DNA of 51,522 nt from Verrucomicrobiota bacterium (GTDB taxonomy: Bacteria > Verrucomicrobiota > Verrucomicrobiia > Limisphaerales > VHDF01): assembly GCA_016871495.1 (NCBI GenBank), contig VHDF01000031.1, positions 1-51,522 on the forward strand, written 5' to 3'. The notes beneath the pieces were generated by a model. It saw nothing but the letters and a program-made list of their open reading frames with translations. It was not told the origin of the DNA and searched no databases. The position numbers and the translations under genes were made by a program. Positions within the stretch are counted from its first letter, which is position 1; every line of letters starts with the position of its first letter. Shown one piece after another: positions 27,515 through 35,277 of the stretch.

Positions 27515-29009
27515 GAGTACATCTTGGATCGACGCAGCATGAACTGCTGCGTCACTCGATTTCGGCCGCCTTGCTTGCTGGCGTAAAGAGCCTCGTCCGA
27601 TTCGGCCAAAAGGGCGGCGGGATCCGCGGCCGTGTTGGAGCGGGTCGAGATGCCCAAGCTCGCCGTAACCTGCCGGTGCTTCCAAGGAGCGTTTTTGATG
27701 GCGCGCCGAATCCGTTCGGCAACCGCATTGGCGTCGCAACGGTCGGCCTTGGGGAGCACCACGACGAACTCCTCCCCTCCATAACGCGCCACATGGTCTC
27801 CAGGTCTGACGTTTTCAGCAATGATCCGGGCCACTTGCTTGAGCACTTCGTCGCCCGCCGGGTGGCCAAAACTGTCATTGAAGGCCTTGAAACGGTCCAC
27901 ATCGATCAAGATGACGGAAAGGGGCTGCTGATGGTGCTCGGATTGATCGAAAAGGTTCCGGAATGCGTCCTTGAAGGCTCGGTGGTTCTTGAGGCCAGTC
28001 AAACCATCTTCGCTGGCCAGGGCTTGGAGTTTGGCGTTGGCTTCCTCGAGCCGTTGCTGTTGGTCGTGGATTTGCCGTTCCTGGACCCGGCGGCGGGTGA
28101 TGTCCTGCAAGGAGACCAGCACCGCTTCACCGCCTTCCCAGATGGTGTTGAACGAGCGCATTTCCAGAACGAGGAACTCATTCTGAACTCGTCGAAGTTC
28201 GATTTCCTTGGTTTCCCCAGGACTCAAGGCCAGGGCAAACGGGGCTTGCTCCTGCAATGGGAGGGCTTCGCTGAGCAGGGAGCGTGCGGAGGAATTGAGA
28301 AACTGGATGCGCTGGTTCCGATCCAGGACGACCATCCCGTCCGCCATGTTTTCCAGCAGAGACCGGAAGTTTTTTCCGAGGCCTGCAGCTTGGCCGATTG
28401 CTCCCGGAGTTGTTGATTGCGGATGTTGAGCTCCTGCTGGGTTCGCACGAGCACGCGATATTGCTGAATGGCGTTTTCGTAGGTGGACAGCAGGAGCGAA
28501 AGGATTTGCTGCGGCTCGGCTTGAACCCGGTGGCTGCGACCCGCAAGATTGACGACGAAGCCGCCCTCGAGGTCCGAAACGGGTCGGGCGGCTTGGTGAA
28601 GCAGCGCGGCTTGAACGCGATCGAGGAGGAATTGCGGATCGTACGGCTTGGTGAGGTAGTAATCCGCCTTGGATCCAAGTCCTTGGAGAATATGTTCCGG
28701 GTCCGAGAGCGTGGTGAGGAGAATGACGGGAATGGACCGGGTCTCGGGTTGGCTCTTGAGAGCGTGGCACATGCCATAGCCATCGAGTTCCGGCATGTCG
28801 ATGTCACTGATGATCAGGTCCGGCCTGTCCGTGGCGACTGCGCTCAGGGCTTCGCGGCCATTTTCGACGACCCGAACTTGATGGCGGTCCTTCTCGAGCA
28901 GCATTTTCAAGGCAAACGCCTGGGGCATGCTGTCCTCGGCCACGAGGATGGAGGCGGGTTGCGGCAGGGTGCCTCCGCCTGGGGCGTTCGAGATGTTCTC
29001 GTTTTACAT
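27511..29009 (-). pseudogene. REC-PAS-GGDEF response regulator/diguanylate cyclase, with nonsense codon 2 and a frameshift
   Basis: The layout is a receiver domain (ILVAEDSMPQAFALKM, phospho-acceptor Asp in DLIISDIDMPELDG, KPYD), a PAS-like domain (NFRSLLENMADGMVVLD) and a GGDEF domain with active-site GGEEF and an RxxD inhibitory site (RPGD just before it), so it would make cyclic di-GMP under phosphorylation control. Two lesions are visible. The ATG at 29009, which sits 6 bases after the epimerase stop, is followed at once by TAA; the next start in frame is a GTG at 28943 that loses the first receiver strand. The receiver frame and the PAS-GGDEF frame are joined only if one base is added to the T6 run at 28370-28375 (plus strand). 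The frame beyond is clean. It overlaps the CotH gene by 4 bases. Confidence 0.82.
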
Positions 29010-29015
29010 TCCCAC

Positions 29016-29963
29016 TCAGCTACCGCCTTGGCGGTAAAAGTCGAGGGTAAGATCGAGGCCTTTCTGCCAGGCGACGCCGGGTTCATAGCCTAGTCCCTCG
29101 CATGCGGCGCCGAGATTGGCCAGAGAAGCGCGGACGTCGCCAGCGCGGGATTCCGCGAAAACGGGTTCCAGGGATTGGCCGGTCAGCCGATTGATTTCCT
29201 CAACCAGTTGGAGAAGGTCGATGGCGTGGCCGCCCCCGACATTGAAGACCTTGCCGGCCACTTTTTCCGAAGGGCCTTCCGCGGCCAGGAGGTTCGCTCG
29301 CGCCAAGTTCTTGACGAAAACGAAATCGCGCGACTGTTTGCCATCTCCGAAGATCGTGGGACGCTGCCCTTTGAGCATGGTGGTGCAGAATCGGGCAATC
29401 ACGCCTGAATAGGCCGAGTTAAAGGATTGCCTGGGCCCGAACACGTTGAAGTACCTGAGACTGACGGTTTCGAGTCCATAAAGCTGGTGGAAGAGCTGTC
29501 CGTAGCGTTCGGCCGCGTATTTTTGCAGGGCGTACGGGGAGAGTGTGTCGGGGAAGAGGCCCTCGTGCTTTGCCGGTTCGGGATGGTTGCCATAGATGGC
29601 GGAAGACGAGGCGAACATGAAGCGTTTCACCTTCAGGTCCCGCGCCGCGACGAGCAGGCGCAAGGAACTTTCCAGATTGTCGGTGTTCGACTTGACAGGT
29701 TCGGCGACGGATCGGGGCACGGAGGCAATGGCGGCTTCATGGAACACCCAATCGCAACCGGCCATGAGTTTCTTGACGAGCTTTTCGTCACCAATGTCCC
29801 CCACGACGAGTTCCACCCGGTCACCGGGTTTTTTCCAGCAAAGATTGGATTCTTTGCCCTCGCTTAAATTGTCCAGTATGGTCACTTCAGCGCCGCGCTG
29901 GCAAAGTTCCTCGGCGATGTGAGACCCAATAAAGCCAGCGCCACCCGTGATCAATGTTTTCAT
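29016..29963 (-). CDS. NAD-dependent sugar-nucleotide epimerase/dehydratase
   Basis: A 315-residue short-chain dehydrogenase/reductase of the extended type. It begins MKTLITGGAGFIGSHIAEEL (Rossmann GxxGxxG), has the ASSSAIYG Ser/Thr motif and the YALQKYAAE YxxxK catalytic pair, and GRQSFNSAYSGVI-like substrate residues (here GPRQSFNSAYSG). It most resembles UDP-glucose 4-epimerase-type proteins acting on UDP-sugars for surface glycans; the exact sugar is not determinable. An ATG two codons upstream (29969) is possible. It is first in a minus-strand row with the broken GGDEF and CotH genes and divergent from lpxI. Confidence 0.9.
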   Translation of the reverse strand: MKTLITGGAGFIGSHIAEELCQRGAEVTILDNLSEGKESNLCWKKPGDRVELVVGDIGDEKLVKKLMAGCDWVFHEAAIASVPRSVAEPVKSNTDNLESSLRLLVAARDLKVKRFMFASSSAIYGNHPEPAKHEGLFPDTLSPYALQKYAAERYGQLFHQLYGLETVSLRYFNVFGPRQSFNSAYSGVIARFCTTMLKGQRPTIFGDGKQSRDFVFVKNLARANLLAAEGPSEKVAGKVFNVGGGHAIDLLQLVEEINRLTGQSLEPVFAESRAGDVRASLANLGAACEGLGYEPGVAWQKGLDLTLDFYRQGGS

Positions 29964-30054
29964 TCTCATATCTCTACAGCATCGACCGGTTTTTGCCCAT
30001 GCGTGAATTGCCTTGGGTGATGGACTTCCAGGTTGAAGGATGGGAACGGTTGTG

Positions 30055-30882
30055 ATGAATACGCTGGGCATCATTGCGGGAAGCCGGGGTTTGCCGCTGC
30101 TGGTCGCGCGAGAGGCTCGCCGGTTGGGGGTGAAATCTATTGTGGCGGTGGCCGTGGAGGGGGAAACAGATCCCGCCATTTCAGGCCTGGCTGATCAGGT
30201 CGTTTGGGTCAAGGTGGGTCAATTGGGGCGGTTGATTGAAGCCTTTCGCGAGCGGGGGGTGCAGCAATGTGTGATGGCGGGACAAATTGCCCCCAAGAAT
30301 TTGTTCGATCTGCGGCCAGACCTCCGAGCCATGAAATTGCTCTGGTCGGTCAAAGAACGCCACGCTCACAGCTTGTTCGCGGCGGTGGGGAGGGAACTGG
30401 AAAGAGATGGAATCCAACTCATCGACGCGCTTCCCTGGCTGGGGCCGGCCCTTGTTCAACCCGGCTATCAGGCGGGACCCGCTCTCACGGAGGTGCAATG
30501 GCAAGACCTTCGGTTAGGGGCTCGCGTGGCCAGGGAAGTCGCCCGTTTGGAAATCGGCCAGACGGTGGTCGTCAAGGAGGGGGTGGTATTGGCGGTGGAG
30601 GCCTTCGAGGGCACGGATCGCTGCCTGGCCCGGGGAGGTGAGTTGGCAGGTCGTCAGGGTGGCGCAGTCGCCGTGAAGCTTCCCAAAGCCGGACATGACA
30701 TGCGATTCGACATTCCTTGCGCCGGGGCGAAGACGGTTGAAACCTGCGGTCAAAGCGGGGTCCGGGTGCTGGCTTTGGAACCGGGGCGCACGATCCTGTT
30801 GGAACGCGCCGAGACGGAGATGCTTTGCCGTCAACAAAGCGTCTCCCTGGTGGCCTTGCCGGCTGAACCGAATCCGCGTTGA
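30055..30882 (+). CDS. lpxI: UDP-2,3-diacylglucosamine diphosphatase LpxI
   Basis: LpxI hydrolyses UDP-2,3-diacylglucosamine to lipid X in lipid A synthesis, replacing LpxH in many non-gammaproteobacteria. The 275-residue protein has the family start MNTLGIIAGSRGLPLLVAREA, CVMAGQIAPKNLFDLRPDL, and the C-terminal active-site region EAFEGTDRCLARGGEL with AVAVKLPKAGHDMRFDIPCAG. The ATG at 30055 gives the family-like start and has GGGAACGG 5 bases upstream; an ATG five codons earlier is possible. Its presence says the organism makes lipid A. Confidence 0.93.
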   Translation: MNTLGIIAGSRGLPLLVAREARRLGVKSIVAVAVEGETDPAISGLADQVVWVKVGQLGRLIEAFRERGVQQCVMAGQIAPKNLFDLRPDLRAMKLLWSVKERHAHSLFAAVGRELERDGIQLIDALPWLGPALVQPGYQAGPALTEVQWQDLRLGARVAREVARLEIGQTVVVKEGVVLAVEAFEGTDRCLARGGELAGRQGGAVAVKLPKAGHDMRFDIPCAGAKTVETCGQSGVRVLALEPGRTILLERAETEMLCRQQSVSLVALPAEPNPR

Positions 30883-31025
30883 ACGCCTCGCCAAGCCCAT
30901 GAAGTCACCCTGTCGGCCGCGATTCCACTTCGCAACTTTGCCCCCGCGATTCGCCTGTTTTCTTGACCCTGTGGCCTAAAGCAGCCTTGACTGGATTGTC
31001 GTCAACAATCCTTCCTGCTTGTGCC

Positions 31026-32345
31026 ATGAACCCTCCTGTCTTTCGTCGGCGTGGTTTTATCAAATCCACCGCGGCTGCGGCCTCCGCCCTCGCCTTTCCG
31101 CTGGTCGCCTCCCGCAACGTGCTGGGTGCCAATGAACGATTGAATGTGGCAGGGATCGGGGTGGGAGGGAAAGGCGCGGTCGATGTGGACGGTTGCGCCG
31201 GGGAGAATATCGTGGCGCTTTGCGATGTGGACGAAGCCAACGCCCGCGCCACTTTCTCAAAATACTCGACGGCCAAGCGCTACAAGGACTTTCGCGTCCT
31301 GCTCGAAAAAGAAAAGAGCATCGATGCCGTGACCATTTCCACTCCGGATCACATGCATGCTCTGCCGGCCGCCATGGCGATCAAGATGAAGAAGCATGTT
31401 TACTTGCAGAAGCCTCTGACGCACACGGTCTATGAAGCGCGCCGCCTCACCGAGTTGGCCAAGTTCTACAAAGTGGCCACCCAAATGGGGAATCAAGGGC
31501 ATTCGAATGCTGGAACCCGGCGCATGGTGGAGCTTATTCGTTCCGGCGTCCTCGGGAGGATTCAAGAGATTCATTGCTGGACCGACCGCCCCATCTGGCC
31601 GCAAGCGATCGACCGGCCTTCCGGGTCCCATCGAATCCCCTCGACTCTGGACTGGGATTTGTGGCTCGGAGTGGCGCCAGAGCGCCCGTTCAATCCCGCT
31701 TACGCTCCGTTCAAATGGCGCGGTTTTTGGGATTTCGGAACCGGAGCCCTGGGCGATATGGGCTGTCACGTGATGGACCTGCCGTTCTTTGCACTCGATT
31801 TGAAGAACTTGGTGCGGGTCAAAGCCTTCGCGCCGAAAGGGAACCCGGAGTCCGCGCCAGCCTGGTCCGTGATTACCTACCATTTCGAACAATCCGCCAC
31901 CCACCCCGACTTGAAACTGGTTTGGTACGACGGCGGACAGAAGCCCTCACCCGAGGCGGCGCGAGGGCTCAAGCTGTCCAGCAACGGAGTCTTGATCCAT
32001 GGCTCGGAGGACACGTTGTATGTGGACAGTTATTGGGGATCGGGCCGTTTCTTGTCCGGCCGCCCGCTTTCGGAGTTCAAGTCCGTTTCCGAGTATCTTC
32101 CCAAGTCGGAGGATTTCGATCGGAACCATTATCGGGAATGGATTGCAGCCTGCAAGGGCGGGGCGGCTGCACTTTCCAATTTTGACTATGCCGGTCCTCT
32201 GACCGAAGCGGTGCTTTTGGGTAATGTGGCCCTGCGCACCGGTGAAGCGATCGACTGGAGTTCGCGCGGCATGAAGATCACCAATGTGGATGAGGCCAGC
32301 CGCCTGTTGCACAAGAAATACCGCAAAGGCTGGGGCGAAATCTAA
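31026..32345 (+). CDS. Tat-exported Gfo/Idh/MocA oxidoreductase
   Basis: A 439-residue NAD(P)-binding oxidoreductase with a twin-arginine signal (RRRGFIKSTAAAASALAFPL). The Rossmann domain follows (LNVAGIGVGGKGAVDVDG), with ALCDVD at the end of the second strand, TPDHMHA, and VYLQKPLTH where the family usually has EKP; the Gln in this position is common in the Tat-signal subfamily of Planctomycetes and Verrucomicrobia (established only as a general impression). The C-terminal part is rich in aromatic and Trp residues. Likely acts on sugars or sugar derivatives outside the cytoplasm; the substrate is unknown. A second, divergent member lies at 38983. Confidence 0.9.
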   Translation: MNPPVFRRRGFIKSTAAAASALAFPLVASRNVLGANERLNVAGIGVGGKGAVDVDGCAGENIVALCDVDEANARATFSKYSTAKRYKDFRVLLEKEKSIDAVTISTPDHMHALPAAMAIKMKKHVYLQKPLTHTVYEARRLTELAKFYKVATQMGNQGHSNAGTRRMVELIRSGVLGRIQEIHCWTDRPIWPQAIDRPSGSHRIPSTLDWDLWLGVAPERPFNPAYAPFKWRGFWDFGTGALGDMGCHVMDLPFFALDLKNLVRVKAFAPKGNPESAPAWSVITYHFEQSATHPDLKLVWYDGGQKPSPEAARGLKLSSNGVLIHGSEDTLYVDSYWGSGRFLSGRPLSEFKSVSEYLPKSEDFDRNHYREWIAACKGGAAALSNFDYAGPLTEAVLLGNVALRTGEAIDWSSRGMKITNVDEASRLLHKKYRKGWGEI

Positions 32346-32400
32346 TCGAACCGCAGCGGGAAAACCCGGTCTGCGAAAGTGGCGGCACCACCCGACCGTA

Positions 32401-33153
32401 TCACTCTCCCGTTCGTGTGTCCGGCACGCACCAAAGCAACCCGGGCTTGTTGGCGCGTTGTTCTTGTTGGAACGTAAGGTAAGGGATGAAATGGACCTGT
32501 CCGCTGAACCCGGCAATGACCGCGCCTTTCTTGTGGCGCCTTCCTATGCCTTCCAATTCATTAGGATACTGGCTGCCGTCGAAGCCGGGGTTCGATCCGT
32601 ACGCGCCCCCAAAGTTTCGGATTTCCGGTTCCCACATCGCGTAGGCGGCGGGGTTGAATGAGCCCAGCTTGTAAGTCTTGTTGACGAAACGGCCGAACGA
32701 GCAGACCGCGCCATTCATGATGTAGCTCGAAAGGTTGGGCTGCCGCCTGACAAATGACACATGATTGGTTTTGTCCAGCGGGCAGAGATAGACTTTGCGC
32801 TCAGTGAGGAATTTCCAGAAAAGCCCCGCTTCGACGTGAGGCCGGTCATTGGTTCGAAACAAGTCGGGAGCCCGGCCCACCACAGGGCGGTAGAGCCAGC
32901 CGGGTCCGAAGTCGTTTGCCCAGTTCGGCCAGGGCATGAAATCCTGGTTTTCGTCCGCGTAAAGGTGGATGGAAAGGGCGAGCTGTTTATTGTTGTTGAC
33001 ACACGCGGTGCGGCTGGCCCGTTCCTTCGCCCCGGCGAGAGCGGGCAACAGCAGGCCCGCCAGAATAGCAATGATGGCAATAACGACCAGCAGCTCAATG
33101 AGGGTGAACGCCCGGGAGCACGGCGAGGGTTTGGGTGAGCCTCCAGTCCGCAA
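32401..33153 (-). CDS. Pseudopilin-like protein with prepilin cleavage motif
   Basis: A 250-residue type II secretion-like pseudopilin. The short leader ends in a prepilin peptidase site and methylated Phe ([20 protein letters not shown]), the helix being the assembly stem; the C-terminal domain is of the DUF1559-like kind found in huge numbers in Planctomycetes and Verrucomicrobia, with conserved [18 protein letters not shown]-type segments near the end. The start is a TTG at 33153 because a strong AAAGGAGG lies just upstream and no in-frame ATG precedes the motif. It follows the rhodanese gene by 20 bp. Confidence 0.85.
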   Translation of the reverse strand: MRTGGSPKPSPCSRAFTLIELLVVIAIIAILAGLLLPALAGAKERASRTACVNNNKQLALSIHLYADENQDFMPWPNWANDFGPGWLYRPVVGRAPDLFRTNDRPHVEAGLFWKFLTERKVYLCPLDKTNHVSFVRRQPNLSSYIMNGAVCSFGRFVNKTYKLGSFNPAAYAMWEPEIRNFGGAYGSNPGFDGSQYPNELEGIGRRHKKGAVIAGFSGQVHFIPYLTFQQEQRANKPGLLWCVPDTRTGE

Positions 33154-33159
33154 GGAGTC

Positions 33160-33167
33160 CTCCTTTG
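33160..33167 (-). promoter_or_regulatory. Strong ribosome-binding site fixing a TTG start
   Basis: AAAGGAGG on the minus strand ends 6 bases before the TTG of the pseudopilin gene. It is one of the few near-perfect Shine-Dalgarno sequences in this window and supports the non-ATG start. Confidence 0.75.
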
Positions 33168-33173
33168 TCGCGC

Positions 33174-33572
33174 TTACTTTTTGTCCGGCACCGCTTCCTT
33201 GGCCCAGGCGCGATAGCCCCCTTCAAGATTGAACAGCTTCGGGAAGTTGAGTTTGGCCAGCTTTTCGCAAGCGGTGACACTGCGCCGTCCCGCCGCGCAA
33301 TGAACCAAATAAGTCTTGGACTTGTCCATCGCTTCCATCTTTTTCAGAAAGTCGTGTGCATTGACATCGACGTTCACAGCTCCGGGGATGTGGCCGTCCT
33401 TGAATTCGGACTCGGTGCGGACATCGAGGATGACGATGGTTTTTCCGGTCCTCATTTTTTCGAACTCGTCCACCTTGATGTTCTTGTAGCCGGGATCCGC
33501 GCTCCAGAGCTGGAGGTTGAACAAGGCGAGCCAAAACACCAGCGCCACGGGAGAACGAACGAAGTTTGTCAT
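33174..33572 (-). CDS. Exported single-domain rhodanese
   Basis: A 132-residue sulfurtransferase-like protein: signal peptide or N-terminal anchor ([19 protein letters not shown]) and one rhodanese domain with [25 protein letters not shown] and the active-site loop VHCAAGRRS, where the Cys would carry the persulfide. The start at 33572 is the ATG that gives the signal peptide. It sits 34 bp downstream of the oxidoreductase beta gene and could be cotranscribed, though no functional link is established. Confidence 0.92.
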   Translation of the reverse strand: MTNFVRSPVALVFWLALFNLQLWSADPGYKNIKVDEFEKMRTGKTIVILDVRTESEFKDGHIPGAVNVDVNAHDFLKKMEAMDKSKTYLVHCAAGRRSVTACEKLAKLNFPKLFNLEGGYRAWAKEAVPDKK

Positions 33573-33606
33573 GAAGTGGGGCGGCACAAGAAAAGGGGGC
33601 AGAGGG

Positions 33607-35232
33607 TCAAATAATTCCCGCGAGCTCCTGCAGCAGACGCCAGTTCTCGAGCCTCTCCTGGCGGGATTCCTGCAGGAGCGGAGAGGGATTGCCGTCCTTG
33701 TCGAAATGTTTGGCAAAGCGTCCCTCGGTGCGGGCAAAGGTGATGAAGTCATAGACTTCACCCGTTTGGGGATTTTTGTACCAATCTTCTTTGGGAGCAG
33801 GATTGCCCTGGAGGCTGAGGCGTTCGGCCAGTTTGGCGCCCTTGCGAGGATCGTAAATCAGCACCGGGAACGTGCGGGTGTCCACCGCCAGTTTCGATTG
33901 GTTCATCGCCATGTTGTCGCCGACACCATGTTCGGGCTGGCAGGTCGTATAGACGCTGATGACCGCCGGCCCGTCGAATTCGTTGGCGGCCATGATGCAC
34001 TTGTAGAAGTGATTCGACATGGCGCAACTGGTTTGCGCCACGAAGGTGTTGGGATGCATCATCGCGATTTGGGCGATTTCCTTGCGGCGCTCGACTTTGC
34101 CGGGAACGGCCTTGCCATGGACGGAGAACTTGGTGTTCTGGCCTTTGAAGGACGCGGTGGAGCTTTGGCCTCCAGTGTTCGAGTAAACCTGGGTGTCCAG
34201 GACCAGGACTTTGATGTCCATGCCTGAGGCCAGCATGCGGCTGAGGGATTGGAACCCGATGTCGAGCATGGCGCCGTCGCCGCCGAAGACCCAGAGTTTC
34301 TTCTTTTTCCAGCCCATCTGATCCCAACGAGCCCGCACGCCCATGGCATCGGCGGGACCGTTTTCGAAGAGCGAGTTGGTCCAGGGCACCAGGTAAGGAT
34401 TGTACGGATAGGTCGAGGCATAGACGGTGGAACAACCCGTTGAATTGACAATGCCGACGCTTTCCTTCCCGTACACGAACCCAGTGGCGGCAAGCATCAT
34501 GCGGATCGCGGTGGCTTCGCCGCAACCCATGCAAGAGCCGGCGCCGCCCACATAAAGGAGCGAACGTTCGGCGAGCATCATGTCGCTCAGCAGTTTCTCG
34601 TTGATGTACTGCTTCGGGGTCTCCTTGAGATTGAGGTAAAACTTGAAGTCCTTCTCGAAGCGCGGAAGGACCTTGCCGCCTTTCATGAGCATGCTGAGGG
34701 CGCCGTGATTGCCGCAGGCATCCACGCATTCGGCGCAGCCTTTGCACTTGGTCGGATCGATGAAAATACCGAAGTAGGCGGGTTCAAGGCCCTTCTTCTC
34801 GTAGGTCGTCCAGAATTTGGTGGTCTTGGCAAATTGCCGGGCGAGGTGTTCGCGTTCGGTCGGGTCTTCGGTCTTGGCCAATTCGGCTTCGAGCTCCGAT
34901 TTGGGAACCGCCTTGCCGAGGATCGCCGTGTCCGGACATTCCGTGACACAATCCATGCACGCCACGCAGTTGTCGCTGTTCAACAGCGGAATTTCGGGAG
35001 CGATGTAGCTGAAATCGCGGAGGCTGCCGCTGCCGGCGGTGATGAGCGACCGGGCCGTGCTCAAGTCGGCGGGCAATTCGAGCTCCGCGGAGCCATCGTT
35101 ATAGGCGCCGACAATGCGTTCATTGAAATCGTTGACGTCGAGCACGTCCGAGGTGATGGGCACTTGGTTCCTTCTGGGCTCAGGGGCAGGAGAGCCTTCG
35201 GAAGCGGGAACCGGCTGGCTTTGTTGAATCAT
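33607..35232 (-). CDS. Pyruvate:ferredoxin-type oxidoreductase, ferredoxin plus TPP (beta) chain
   Basis: Corresponds to the C-terminal half of a single-chain pyruvate:ferredoxin oxidoreductase. After an 85-residue Pro/Ser-rich lead it has two 4Fe-4S motifs (CVACMDCVTECP and CKGCAECVDACG), then the TPP-binding domain with GSCMGCGEA, STGCSTVYA and TTCQPEHG, whose four Cys positions match those holding the proximal cluster, and GDGAMLDIGFQSLSRML plus VYSNTGGQSS. The enzyme oxidises a 2-oxoacid with CoA and reduces ferredoxin. Together with the 665-residue gene 45 bp upstream it makes one enzyme split in two. The substrate (pyruvate most likely) is inferred. Confidence 0.92.
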   Translation of the reverse strand: MIQQSQPVPASEGSPAPEPRRNQVPITSDVLDVNDFNERIVGAYNDGSAELELPADLSTARSLITAGSGSLRDFSYIAPEIPLLNSDNCVACMDCVTECPDTAILGKAVPKSELEAELAKTEDPTEREHLARQFAKTTKFWTTYEKKGLEPAYFGIFIDPTKCKGCAECVDACGNHGALSMLMKGGKVLPRFEKDFKFYLNLKETPKQYINEKLLSDMMLAERSLLYVGGAGSCMGCGEATAIRMMLAATGFVYGKESVGIVNSTGCSTVYASTYPYNPYLVPWTNSLFENGPADAMGVRARWDQMGWKKKKLWVFGGDGAMLDIGFQSLSRMLASGMDIKVLVLDTQVYSNTGGQSSTASFKGQNTKFSVHGKAVPGKVERRKEIAQIAMMHPNTFVAQTSCAMSNHFYKCIMAANEFDGPAVISVYTTCQPEHGVGDNMAMNQSKLAVDTRTFPVLIYDPRKGAKLAERLSLQGNPAPKEDWYKNPQTGEVYDFITFARTEGRFAKHFDKDGNPSPLLQESRQERLENWRLLQELAGII

Positions 35233-35277
35233 ATTGAGGAAAATAACGGTTTCGGCGGATCAGTGGAGGCAGGCGGA

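Noticed and set aside
23867-29009. Recoding of TAG as an amino acid in this genome
   Set aside because: Many genes in the window end in TAG at the expected length (for example mreB, mreD, mrdA), so TAG must act as stop.
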